From positions 1-27,841 of the forward strand of contig DATMEP010000002.1 in the NCBI GenBank assembly GCA_035556755.1: a stretch of DNA of 27,841 bases, read 5' to 3'. The DNA comes from VRUE01 sp035556755. Its GTDB lineage: Bacteria; Actinomycetota; Thermoleophilia; Solirubrobacterales; 70-9. The notes beneath the pieces were generated by a model. That model ran no database searches, was not told where the DNA came from, and saw nothing but the letters and a program-made list of their open reading frames with translations. This document shows, in pieces, positions 20,110 to 27,841 of this stretch (the first letter of the stretch is position 1; each line of letters starts with the position of its first letter). Both the position numbers and the translations under genes were made by a program.

Positions 20110-20119
20110 CTGCGGCTAG
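20106..20119. terminator. Small hairpin between convergent genes
   Basis: CTAGC (20106-20110) and GCTAG (20115-20119) form a perfect stem around TGCG, overlapping the stop of the 75-aa gene and just before the convergent stop at 20126. No T-run follows on either strand. Confidence 0.25.
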
Positions 20120-20125
20120 AGCGGC

Positions 20126-20953
20126 TCAGTCGTACGAGTAAAAGCCAGCACCGGACTTTCGCCCAAGCTTGCCTTCGCCGGCCATTTCGACCATCAGCCC
20201 GGGCGGCTTGTGGGCCGGCTCGGAGGAGTCGGCGTAGAGCGCGTCGCCGATCGCCTCGGCGACGTCGAGGCCAACGAAGTCGAGCAGCGCCAGCGGGCCC
20301 ATCGGGTGACCGGCGCCGAGCTTCATGCAGGAGTCGACCTCGCCGGGCTCCATGCCGGTGCGCTCGATCAGCCGCACGGCGTCGAAGAGGTAGGGGAAGA
20401 GGAGGCGGTTGACGACGAAGCCGGCCTGGTCGGGGACCTCGACCGCCGTCTTGCCGAGCGCCGCGCACCAGGCGAGTGCCTTCTCCCGCGTCCCCTCGGA
20501 GACGCCGGGGAAGCAGACCTCGACCAGCTTCATCCTCGGCACCGGGTTGAAGACGTGGAGGCCGAAGAGGCGGCCGTCGATGTTCGCGGCCGACGCGATC
20601 TCGGCGATGCTGAGGGAGGAGGTCGTGGTGGCGAGGTCGGCGTCGGGGCCCAGCTGGGCGGCGACGGCGCTCAGCACCTCGCCCTTCGGCCCGACCTCCT
20701 CGATCACGGCCTCGACCACGATGTCGCACTCGGAGAGGTCCTTGGGGTCGGTGGTGACGCGCAGCCGCGAGGGCTCGGCACCCTCGATCTTGGCGCAGGC
20801 GGCGACGACCTTCTCCTCGGCCCGCCAGGCCGAAGCCTCGCTCCGAGCCAGCAGGATCGTGTCGGCCGTCGTCGTGGCCACAGCAGCTAAGCCCGTAGCG
20901 ATGGCGCCGCTGCCGGCGATCCCGGGTGCCTCATATCCCTTGCTTGCGTTCAC
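20126..20953 (-). CDS. 3-hydroxyacyl-CoA dehydrogenase
   Basis: This 275-aa NAD-dependent enzyme oxidises (3S)-hydroxyacyl-CoA to 3-ketoacyl-CoA in beta-oxidation or butyryl-type metabolism. The N-terminal Rossmann fold shows GIAGSGAIATGLAAVA, ECDIVVEAVIEEVGPKGEV and TTTSSLSIAEIA. The catalytic segment HVFNPVPRMKLVEV follows, and the C-terminal domain has QAGFVVNRLLFPYL, GAGHPMGPLALLDFVG and GRKSGAGFYSYD. GTG 20953 was chosen because it precedes the Rossmann start; the longer upstream frame would be an unusual 54-residue tail crossing the operator. A TAGGAA box lies about 10 nt upstream. The gene is divergent from thiolase with a shared 97-bp control region. Confidence 0.9.
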   Translation of the reverse strand: MNASKGYEAPGIAGSGAIATGLAAVATTTADTILLARSEASAWRAEEKVVAACAKIEGAEPSRLRVTTDPKDLSECDIVVEAVIEEVGPKGEVLSAVAAQLGPDADLATTTSSLSIAEIASAANIDGRLFGLHVFNPVPRMKLVEVCFPGVSEGTREKALAWCAALGKTAVEVPDQAGFVVNRLLFPYLFDAVRLIERTGMEPGEVDSCMKLGAGHPMGPLALLDFVGLDVAEAIGDALYADSSEPAHKPPGLMVEMAGEGKLGRKSGAGFYSYD

Positions 20954-21016
20954 TGAGGACGGTTTCCTATCAGTTCGCCCCTCGGGCGCGGCAGGACCCG
21001 CCCGCCGGCTACCATT

Positions 21017-21032
21017 GATTGACCGGTCAATC
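21017..21032. promoter_or_regulatory. 16-bp perfect operator-like palindrome, thiolase/hydroxyacyl-CoA dehydrogenase
   Basis: GATTGACCGGTCAATC is a perfect palindrome in the 97-bp gap between the divergent genes, ending 18 nt before the thiolase ATG. TTGACC/GGTCAA-type symmetry is typical of TetR-family dimer operators controlling fatty-acid genes; that family assignment is inference, and no regulator gene lies in the window. The thiolase SD GGAGG follows at 21040-21044. Confidence 0.65.
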
Positions 21033-21050
21033 GGCGAACGGAGGGCTTCG

Positions 21051-22235
<1,185 letters not shown>

Positions 22236-22250
22236 GCTGGGAGAGACGCG

Positions 22251-22781
22251 ATGGGGCGAAGGCGACTGACGGCGACGCTGGTCGGCGTCGCGGCGCTTGC
22301 GGCCCTGCTGACGGGCTGCGGTGGGGACGACGCCGGCGGGGAGAGCACGACCACGGATGCCCTGACCAAGGCCCAGTACGTAGAGAGGGCGACCGCGCTC
22401 TGCGCGAGGCACCGCGATCGGATCGCTGGTGAGCTCCGGGCTGTCTCGGAGAAACTCGGCCAGGACGGGTCCCTCGGCAGGGCCGAAGTGGAGAAGGCGA
22501 TGGAGGACGTGATCCTGCCCGGCATCCGCTCTGAGTACGAAGAGCTGCGGAAGCTGCAGCCCCCGCGCGGCGACGAGGACTTCCTCGACCTGATGCTGTC
22601 CAAATTCTCGCGGTCCCTTGAGAACGGAGAAGAAGACCTTGCGAGGCTCTTCCGCATCAAGCTCAGCGCCTACAGCGAATTCGCCGAGGGGACGCTGATG
22701 ACGAACGAGTACGGAATCAAGGGGTGCGGCAGCCTTCGCCGCTCGCCCCAGGCTGTCGTCCGAGCCTACGCCCTCTCCTGA
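22251..22781 (+). CDS. Predicted lipoprotein of unknown function (176 aa)
   Basis: A basic N-terminus (MGRRRL) and hydrophobic core end in lipobox LLTGC with the lipidated C23. A short Gly/Ser/Thr-rich spacer and a helical domain follow (KAQYVERATALCARHRDRIAGELRAV...). C-terminal CGSLRRSPQAV holds a cysteine that may pair with C51. It should be attached to the outer face of the membrane. Similar Thermoleophilia lipoproteins are known only as hypotheticals. GGGAGAG lies upstream of ATG 22251, and the gene sits 15 nt after thiolase, so it is probably co-transcribed, an odd partner for beta-oxidation genes. Confidence 0.75.
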   Translation: MGRRRLTATLVGVAALAALLTGCGGDDAGGESTTTDALTKAQYVERATALCARHRDRIAGELRAVSEKLGQDGSLGRAEVEKAMEDVILPGIRSEYEELRKLQPPRGDEDFLDLMLSKFSRSLENGEEDLARLFRIKLSAYSEFAEGTLMTNEYGIKGCGSLRRSPQAVVRAYALS

Positions 22782-22808
22782 TCGGAGCCTGTCTGAGTCA
22801 TTCCCTCC

Positions 22809-22824
22809 CTGGCTAGTCAGCCAG
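22809..22824. promoter_or_regulatory. Inverted repeat upstream of the first acyl-CoA dehydrogenase
   Basis: CTGGCTAGTCAGCCAG has 6-bp perfect arms around AGTC. It lies 16 nt before ATG 22841 and directly abuts the -10-like box, so it is placed to act as an operator. Confidence 0.45.
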
Positions 22825-22825
22825 G

Positions 22826-22831
22826 TAGTCT
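22826..22831 (+). promoter_or_regulatory. -10 box TAGTCT of the first acyl-CoA dehydrogenase
   Basis: TAGTCT ends 9 nt before ATG 22841 and immediately follows the 22809-22824 inverted repeat. No Shine-Dalgarno is evident between them. Confidence 0.45.
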
Positions 22832-22840
22832 CCACGGGCG

Positions 22841-24019
22841 ATGGATCTCAGTCTTTCTCCATCCGAGCGCGAGTTCCGCGATGAGGTTCGGACCTGGCTG
22901 GAGGAGAACCATCCGGGGCCCGAGCCCGAGGCGGGCCTCGAGGAGGTGATGGCCTTCCGGCGCGAGTGGCAGCTCAAGATGCACGAGGCCGGCTGGGCCG
23001 GGATCTCCTGGCCAGAGGAGTACGGCGGCCGTGGCGCGACCCTGATCGAGCAGGCGATCTTCGTCGGCGAGGCGGCGCGCCAGGAAGCGCCGAGCCCGGC
23101 CAACGTGCTCGGCCTGGCGATGGGCGGACCGGTGGTGATCGCCCACGGCACCGACGAGCAGAAGCAGCGCTACCTGGAGCCGATCCTCACCGGCGAGGAG
23201 ATCTGGTGCCAGGGCTTCTCAGAGCCGGAGTCGGGGTCCGATCTCGCCTCGCTGAAGACGAGGGCGGTCAAGGACGGCGACGAATGGGTCGTCACCGGGC
23301 AGAAGGTCTGGACCACGTTCGCCCAGTACGCCAAGTGGTGCATGCTCGTAGCCCGCACCGACCCCGACGCGCCCAAGCACAAGGGCCTCACCTACTTCCT
23401 GATGGACATGGAGCAGGCCGGTGTCGAGGCCAAGCCGCTGGTGCAGATCACGGGGGAGGGCGAGTTCAACGAGGTCTTCATCGAGGAGGCGCGGATCCCC
23501 GACGCCAACGTGGTCGGTGGGGTCGGCAACGGCTGGTCGGTGGCGATCACGACCCTGATGAACGAGCGCGCCGGGCTCGCCTTCGGCGCGATCGCCCAGG
23601 TCGCCAACAGCCTCAAGCGCCTCAGCAAGCTGGCGGCGGAGACGCGCGTCAACGGCGGCAGCGCTGCTGATGACCCCGTTTACCGGCAGCGGCTCGCCCA
23701 GCTCCACATCGAGGCCGAGACGATGCGGCTCAACGCCTACCGCGGCCTGACCAAGACGATGCAGTCGGGCATCCCCGGCCCCGAGGGCTCGCTGGGCAAG
23801 TGGCAGTGGGCCGACATCAATCAGGGGCTGACCGAGCTGGCGCTGGAGATCGAGGGGGCCTACGCGCCGCTCGACCGCGGCGCCGAGCATGCGGTGGCGA
23901 ACGGCGCCTGGCAGTACGGGTTCCTGCGCTCCCGCGCCAACTCGATCGAGGGCGGCACCACCGACATCCTCAAGAACATCATCGCCGAGCGGGTGCTCGG
24001 CCTACCGAGGCTGCGCTAG
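22841..24019 (+). CDS. Acyl-CoA dehydrogenase, first of a pair
   Basis: This 392-aa FAD enzyme introduces the trans-2 double bond into acyl-CoA. Domain order is standard: an N-terminal helical domain (SEREFRDEVRTWLEENH, GWAGISWPEEYGGRG), a central beta domain (FSEPESGSDLASLKTRAV, VVTGQKVWTTFAQYA) and a C-terminal helical domain (LMNERAGLAFGA, ADINQGLTELALEIEG). The segment SIEGGTTDILKNIIAERVLGLPR contains the glutamate position that serves as the catalytic base in many family members. ATG 22841 follows a TAGTCT box and an inverted repeat. The gene ends 15 nt before a second, shorter acyl-CoA dehydrogenase. Confidence 0.92.
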   Translation: MDLSLSPSEREFRDEVRTWLEENHPGPEPEAGLEEVMAFRREWQLKMHEAGWAGISWPEEYGGRGATLIEQAIFVGEAARQEAPSPANVLGLAMGGPVVIAHGTDEQKQRYLEPILTGEEIWCQGFSEPESGSDLASLKTRAVKDGDEWVVTGQKVWTTFAQYAKWCMLVARTDPDAPKHKGLTYFLMDMEQAGVEAKPLVQITGEGEFNEVFIEEARIPDANVVGGVGNGWSVAITTLMNERAGLAFGAIAQVANSLKRLSKLAAETRVNGGSAADDPVYRQRLAQLHIEAETMRLNAYRGLTKTMQSGIPGPEGSLGKWQWADINQGLTELALEIEGAYAPLDRGAEHAVANGAWQYGFLRSRANSIEGGTTDILKNIIAERVLGLPRLR

Positions 24020-24034
24020 CAGGGCCCAGCGACC

Positions 24035-25159
24035 ATGTACTTCGATCTCACCGACGAGCAACAGGCGATCCGCTCGACGGCGCGCGATTTCCTCGCCGCC
24101 CGCTACAAGTCGGAGCGAGTCCGCGAGCTGGCCGAGAGCGAGCACGGCTTCGAGCAGAGCGACTGGGAGGAGATGGCCGGGCTCGGCTGGACCGGGTTGG
24201 CGCTTCCCGAGGAGTGGGGCGGGCAGGGCCTGGGGATAGTCGAGCTTGCGGTCCTCTTCGAGGAGCTGGGTTACGCGCTGGCACCGACGCCGTTGCTCTC
24301 GACCACCGTCGCCGGGCTGGCGCTGGCGGCGAACGGAAGCGACGAGCAGAAGGAGCGCTGGCTGCGTCCGCTGGCGGCGGGCGAGGCACGCGGCACGGTC
24401 GCCCTCTTCGATGCCGGTACGCCTGCCTCGATCGGGAACTTTGCAATGGATGCAGGCAACGGCGACCGCGAAATCATCCTCGACGGCGTGAAGGTCCTGG
24501 TCATGGACGCGGCGAGCGCCGACTTCCTGCTCGTTGCCACGGCCGATGGCCGCCGCCATCTGGTCGAGCGCGACGCCGAGGGAGTCACGGTCACGCCGGA
24601 GCCGTCGATAGACCTCACCCGCCGCCTCTACTCGGTTCGCTTCGATGGCGTCAAAGTGGGCGCCGGGGCGACCCTCGATGGCGGCCAGGAGGACTACCTC
24701 CCCGTGCTCTGGCGCGCTTGCGTCGCGATCGCCGCCGAGTCGACCGGCATCGCCCAGCGAACGATGGAGATGGCGGTCTCCTACGCAAAAGACCGGCAGC
24801 AGTTCGATCGGCCGATCGGCGCCTACCAAGCGGTCTCTCACCGTTGTGCCCAGATGCTGCTGGAGACCGAGAACTCGCGCTCGGCGGTCTACGGCGCAGC
24901 CTGGTCAGCCGACGCTGAGCCGGACTCGCTGTCGCTGGCCGCCTCGATGGCGAAGGCCTACGCCTCCGATGCCGGCTGGCGCGTCCCCAACGCCTCTATC
25001 CAGGTCCACGGCGGCATCGGCTTCACCTGGGAGCACGACCTCCACTTCTTCCTCAAGCGCGGCAAGGCGAACGCGGCGACCTTCGGCGACGCCAAGTGGC
25101 ACCGCGAGCGGGTCGCCGACGCGGTCCTCGCCGCGGCCGCCGAGCCGGTTCTGGCCTGA
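24035..25159 (+). CDS. Acyl-CoA dehydrogenase, second of a pair
   Basis: This 374-aa paralogue has the same three-domain fold (LTDEQQAIRSTARDFLA, LGWTGLALPEEWGGQG, ESTGIAQRTMEMAVSYAKDRQQFDRPIG, QVHGGIGFTWEHDLHFFLKR). The usual C-terminal EGT-type catalytic segment is replaced by TFGDAKWHRERVADAV, and the middle domain lacks the SEP..GSD flavin motif seen in its neighbour. That suggests an alpha-beta heterotetramer with the upstream protein, as known for the paired FadE/ChsE dehydrogenases of steroid side-chain degradation in mycobacteria. The pairing here is inference from adjacency and divergence. Confidence 0.88.
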   Translation: MYFDLTDEQQAIRSTARDFLAARYKSERVRELAESEHGFEQSDWEEMAGLGWTGLALPEEWGGQGLGIVELAVLFEELGYALAPTPLLSTTVAGLALAANGSDEQKERWLRPLAAGEARGTVALFDAGTPASIGNFAMDAGNGDREIILDGVKVLVMDAASADFLLVATADGRRHLVERDAEGVTVTPEPSIDLTRRLYSVRFDGVKVGAGATLDGGQEDYLPVLWRACVAIAAESTGIAQRTMEMAVSYAKDRQQFDRPIGAYQAVSHRCAQMLLETENSRSAVYGAAWSADAEPDSLSLAASMAKAYASDAGWRVPNASIQVHGGIGFTWEHDLHFFLKRGKANAATFGDAKWHRERVADAVLAAAAEPVLA

Positions 25160-25171
25160 GGCGTTGACGAG

Positions 25172-26197
25172 ATGAGCGCACTCGACCGCATCTCGGTCGC
25201 CGCAATCGGCACCACCGTCGCCGATCTCGAGGCGGAGGCAAAGCGCGCCGAAGCGGCCGGCGTCGAGTGCGTCTGGGCGCCGGAGCTGTTCCGTTCCTCG
25301 GTCACCCAGGCGGCCTATCTGGCCGGGCGCACCGAGAAGATCGGCGTCGCCACCGGGATCGCCTGGGCCTTCACCCGCAGCCCTTTCATCGTCGCCGTCT
25401 CGGCGCTCGACATCGACGAGATGTCCGGCGGCCGCTTCCGCCTCGGACTCGGCTCCGGGGTCAAACGGCTCAACGAAACCTGGCACAACGCCGAGTACGG
25501 CAAACCGGCGCCGCACCTGCGCGAGGCGATCGAGGCGACGCGGCTGATCATGCAGCAGGCGGGCAGGGGAGAGCCGATCCGCTACGAGGGGAAGTACTAC
25601 GACATCGACATCAAGGGCTGGATCCGCCCGCACCCGCCCGCCCGCGAGTCGGTGCCGATCTACACCGCGGGCGTGCAGGGGGGCATGTGCCGGATGGCCG
25701 GCGACGTCGCCGACGGGCTGATCGGACACCCGATCCAGAGCCTGCGCTGGATCGACGAGGTGGTCGTCTCCTCCTTCGAGGAGGGGCTGAGCCGCTCCAA
25801 CCGCGACCGGGCGGACTTCGACTACCTGCCGACCGTCTGCTGCGCGATCGACGACGACGAAGCGCAGGCGATCGAGATGGCCCGCCGCACGATCTCCTTC
25901 TACGCCACGGTCAAGACCTACATGCCGCTCTGGGAGCTGCACGGCTTCGCCGACAACGCGGTGGCGGCGGGCGAGGCTTTCCGCCGTGGAGACCTCGCCG
26001 CGGTCCCCGCGGCGATCAGCGACGAGATCGTCGACACCTACTGCGCCGCCGGGCCGCTCGACAAGGTCCGGGCGCGGGTCGAGGAGACCGCCGAGCGCGC
26101 CGACGGCCTCTTCCTCACCCCGCCGACCTACTTCATCTCCCCGGAGGAGCTGAGCGAGTACCAGAACCGCCTGATCGACGCCTTCGGTCCCGCCTAG
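25172..26197 (+). CDS. LLM-class F420-dependent oxidoreductase
   Basis: This 341-aa luciferase-like monooxygenase-fold protein opens SVAAIGTTVADLEAEAKRAEAAGVECVWAPELF. TRSPFIVAVSALDIDEMSGGRFRLGLGSGVK is the conserved LLM core. YYDIDIKGWIRPHPP, VPIYTAGVQGGMCRMAGDVADGLIGHP and the C-terminal helix ISPEELSEYQNRLIDAFG also fit. In actinobacteria this class often uses F420; FMN cannot be excluded. Function may be reduction or oxidation of a CoA-linked or other intermediate in the cluster. It starts 12 nt after the second acyl-CoA dehydrogenase and is likely in the same operon. Confidence 0.85.
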   Translation: MSALDRISVAAIGTTVADLEAEAKRAEAAGVECVWAPELFRSSVTQAAYLAGRTEKIGVATGIAWAFTRSPFIVAVSALDIDEMSGGRFRLGLGSGVKRLNETWHNAEYGKPAPHLREAIEATRLIMQQAGRGEPIRYEGKYYDIDIKGWIRPHPPARESVPIYTAGVQGGMCRMAGDVADGLIGHPIQSLRWIDEVVVSSFEEGLSRSNRDRADFDYLPTVCCAIDDDEAQAIEMARRTISFYATVKTYMPLWELHGFADNAVAAGEAFRRGDLAAVPAAISDEIVDTYCAAGPLDKVRARVEETAERADGLFLTPPTYFISPEELSEYQNRLIDAFGPA

Positions 26198-26210
26198 GCG
26201 CGCAAGGGCG

Positions 26211-26257
26211 TTCCGGTGCGCCTTTTGTCGTCATGGGTGGCATAAAGCGCACCGGAA
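26211..26257. repeat. Inverted repeat around the annotated start of the alkyltransferase-like gene
   Basis: TTCCGGTGCGC (26211-26221) and GCGCACCGGAA (26247-26257) are perfect 11-bp reverse complements separated by 25 nt containing ATG 26233. The stem extends imperfectly with CCTTTTG/CATAAA. A separate GGCGC/GCGCC pair (26197-26201, 26218-26222) with TTTT after it could end the upstream operon. A role as terminator, operator or translation switch is open. Confidence 0.6.
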
Positions 26258-26520
26258 GCTGTGTGGAGGAAGTGCTGGAGCGAGTGCGTGAGATCCCGGA
26301 GGGATTCGTGCGGACCTACGGCGACGTCTCGCCGGGAGCGCCCCGTTTCGCTGGGGCGGTGCTGTTCGAGTGCGACGATCCCGACCTGCCCTGGTGGCGG
26401 GTGGTCCGCGCCGATGGTTCCCTTGCCAAGGGGCCACGGCAGCGAAATCTCCTTATCGCCGAGGGCGTCCCGTTCCGCGGTGCCCGAGTCGACATGGCCG
26501 CCGCGAGAGTGCCTTCCTAA
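26233..26520 (+). CDS. MGMT-family DNA-binding domain protein (alkyltransferase-like)
   Basis: This 95-aa protein contains only the C-terminal DNA-binding domain type of O6-alkylguanine transferases: EEVLERVREIPEGFVRTYGDVSPGAPRF, then LPWWRVVRADGSLAKGPRQRNLLIAEGVPFRGARVDM. No PCHR active-site cysteine is present; the corresponding region reads LPWWRVVRADG, with W in place of C, as in alkyltransferase-like (Atl) proteins that flag alkylated bases for nucleotide excision repair. Start is ATG 26233 or GTG 26263. The second would move the inverted repeat entirely upstream of the gene and fits the family start (M-x-E-x-V) as well. Confidence 0.78.
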   Translation: MGGIKRTGSCVEEVLERVREIPEGFVRTYGDVSPGAPRFAGAVLFECDDPDLPWWRVVRADGSLAKGPRQRNLLIAEGVPFRGARVDMAAARVPS

Positions 26521-26539
26521 TCGATGCCGACGCCGTGAG

Positions 26540-26743
26540 CTACTCGGCGCGCGTGGTGATGCGGAAGGTCGAGACGACCTCTGCCTGGTGCGCCTCGGGG
26601 TGGGCGACGTAGGCGCTCGGCCCGCCGCCGAACCAGCCCGAAGCTTCGTTGTCGCCGACGAAGATGCCGGGATGGCGTTTCCCGTCGCCGTCCTCGACCC
26701 AGACCTTGTCGCCCTCCTTGAAACCGTGCGGCGCGTCGCTCAC
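26540..26743 (-). CDS. Small acidic protein, SH3-like (67 aa)
   Basis: GFKEGDKVWVEDGDGKRHPGIFVGDNEASGWFGGG is followed by YVAHPEAHQAEVVSTFRITT. The KEGDKVWVE...G.F.G pattern looks like a small beta-barrel of SH3/KOW style, with a predicted four- to five-strand layout. No catalytic motif was recognised. GTG 26743 is preceded by TAGTCT (26755-26750 on the minus strand) 6 nt away and no SD, so a leaderless mRNA is likely. It follows the exported-protein gene by 16 nt. Confidence 0.6.
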   Translation of the reverse strand: MSDAPHGFKEGDKVWVEDGDGKRHPGIFVGDNEASGWFGGGPSAYVAHPEAHQAEVVSTFRITTRAE

Positions 26744-26759
26744 GCGTCGAGACTATCCC

Positions 26760-27284
26760 CTACGGGCAGACGACGACCAGGTGGAAGTCGGCGTCCTCGG
26801 GAGCGCCTTTCTCGTCGCGCGTGCGAACTTCGACCGCGTTCGCGTTTGCGGCAGAGGTGTTGGTCTGCGCGAAGCCGGCTCCCGGCGGCGTCGTGCCGGC
26901 GTTGTTGCGGCCGGCGACGTTGGCGCAGCCGCTGATGTTCTGCGGGAAGACGACCGCGACGGCTCCGCCGCCCTCGGTTGCCGTGATCCCGCTGTCGCTG
27001 GAACGGGCAAGAACCGCGTTGCCGGGAGATGGCGGGTTGTTGACGACCACCCAGTAGGTGTGGGACGCGCGCTGTGCGGATGGCACGACGCCGAGCTTGT
27101 TGGTGTTGATCTGGAACCCGGTCAGCGTCTTTTGCTTCAGCTTGCCACCGCCGATCGTCTGCTTTTTGATCGCGCCGCCGTTGATCGTTTGGGCGGCGTA
27201 GGCGGTGCCCGCGAGGGCGACGATCAGGGCGATCACGGAGACGACCATGGCCGGAGAGGGGCGTCGATCCTTAAGGGTTCTCAT
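26760..27284 (-). CDS. Predicted exported/membrane-anchored protein (174 aa)
   Basis: The N-terminus MRTLKDRRPSPAMVVSVIALIVALAGTAYAA is a signal peptide or signal anchor ending in AYAA. The next stretch repeats short beta-like units around TINGGAIKKQTI, GGGKLKQKTL and GFQINTNKLG, then a beta-rich domain with no known motif and a C-terminal VVVCP. Many Thermoleophilia proteins share this opening and repeat style; their function is unknown. ATG 27284 has SD-like AAAGGAT and a TAGTTT box at about 27318-27313. TAGTT/AACTA arms (27312-27323) lie there too. Confidence 0.7.
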   Translation of the reverse strand: MRTLKDRRPSPAMVVSVIALIVALAGTAYAAQTINGGAIKKQTIGGGKLKQKTLTGFQINTNKLGVVPSAQRASHTYWVVVNNPPSPGNAVLARSSDSGITATEGGGAVAVVFPQNISGCANVAGRNNAGTTPPGAGFAQTNTSAANANAVEVRTRDEKGAPEDADFHLVVVCP

Positions 27285-27355
27285 CGCGGATCCTTTCGGC
27301 GGCGGGAGGTTTAGTTGAAACTAGGTAACCCGTCGGACGGACGAAAGATGCGGCG

Positions 27356-27841
27356 TCAGCTGGGGAGAGATGCTGCAAATCGCTCGAATCGGGCAATGTC
27401 GGTCAGCGCCGGGCCGTGGCCGGGGAGGATCAGGGAAGGGCCGAGGTCTGCGAGCTTGCGGATCGAGCGCCGATTCTCGGCCGGGTCGACGGTGAAGATC
27501 TCCGGCGGCTCGGCGAGCAACGGGCGGCCGGTCGCGTAGCTCATGTTGCGGATCACGTCTCCGCAGATCGCCACCCGGTCGGAGTCGCGGAAGAAGATCA
27601 CCTCGCCACGGGCGTGGCCCGGCGCGTGGACGACGCGGAAGCCGGCCACCTCGTCGCCCTCGTTCAGCACCCGCTCGACCCTGTAGGGCGGGCCCTGCCA
27701 GAGGCGTTTGATGATTCGGTTGTAGGGGTTGCCGGGCGCTGCCTCCTGCACCGGCCGCCGCCCTTCCATCGCGTCGACGTCGTCGGCGTGACATGCGAGC
27801 GGGATGCCGCGTGCCACGCAAACGTCCTTGGCGACGCCCTG
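27356..27841 (-). CDS. MBL-fold metallo-hydrolase, 3' part only
   Basis: The frame is open to the window edge; 161 residues are visible and the N-terminal HxHxDH metal motif lies beyond it. Present motifs are GIPLACHADD, VHAPGHARGEVIFF, AICGDVIRN and LPGHGPALTD, matching the later metal-ligand strands of metallo-beta-lactamase-fold hydrolases (glyoxalase II-like). The substrate cannot be named. In-frame codons continue at 27818-27841, so any internal start at 27817 is not the real one. Stop is TGA at 27356-27358. Confidence 0.82.
   Translation of the reverse strand, partial: QGVAKDVCVARGIPLACHADDVDAMEGRRPVQEAAPGNPYNRIIKRLWQGPPYRVERVLNEGDEVAGFRVVHAPGHARGEVIFFRDSDRVAICGDVIRNMSYATGRPLLAEPPEIFTVDPAENRRSIRKLADLGPSLILPGHGPALTDIARFERFAASLPS

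Overview
The window is high-G+C bacterial chromosome, almost completely coding, with no intergenic stretch over 300 bases (the largest gap is 8161-8358). Several things point to an actinobacterium, most likely of the Thermoleophilia/Solirubrobacterales type. The order carD-ispD-(...)-ispF-...-cysS-rlmB-sigH is typical of the group. There is an F420-type luciferase-like oxidoreductase, a DUF4383 protein, and an exported protein whose N-terminus resembles a large family in those genomes. Many genes carry a TANNNT box 5-12 nt before the start codon and no Shine-Dalgarno, which suggests leaderless mRNAs. The lineage is an inference from gene content; no database search was possible.

Layout. 1-9070 is a core block: the 3' end of carD, ispD, an inserted divergent cassette (57-aa membrane protein and DUF389 protein on minus, PHP phosphoesterase on plus), ispF, an acyl-CoA ligase, a coiled-coil protein, cysS, rlmB and the SigH-type sigma factor. 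9071-13507 holds a GNAT-like protein, tRNA-Thr(UGU), a SHOCT membrane protein, and a divergent pair of ring-cleaving dioxygenase and maleylacetate-reductase-like dehydrogenase. 13551-17402 holds a PlsC-GpsA fusion, an ECF sigma factor with a putative membrane anti-sigma factor, a DUF4383 protein and a zinc-finger rhomboid protease. 17403-19836 holds a 114-nt palindrome, a BtuF-like binding protein and a CNNM/HlyC-type membrane protein. 19882-26197 is mainly a fatty-acid/acyl-CoA degradation cluster (hydroxyacyl-CoA dehydrogenase, thiolase, two acyl-CoA dehydrogenases, F420-type oxidoreductase) with a lipoprotein. 26211-27841 holds an alkyltransferase-like protein, two small or secreted proteins and a truncated MBL hydrolase.

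How the genes work together. IspD and IspF are two steps of the MEP isoprenoid pathway. CysS and RlmB serve translation. The PlsC-GpsA fusion joins glycerol-3-phosphate supply to phosphatidate synthesis. The dioxygenase/reductase pair fits the lower pathway of hydroquinone-type aromatic degradation. The 20.1-26.2 kb cluster covers beta-oxidation chemistry and has a 16-bp perfect operator-like palindrome between its divergent arms.

Most unusual points: (1) ispD has no ATG/GTG/TTG/CTG at its conserved N-terminus; (2) ispD and cysS each carry an in-frame hairpin-forming insertion; (3) plsC and gpsA are one reading frame with an internal Shine-Dalgarno; (4) a large palindrome supplies the last codons of the BtuF-like gene; (5) very short divergent gaps hold overlapping back-to-back -10 boxes. 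No CRISPR array, insertion sequence, integrase or replication origin was seen.
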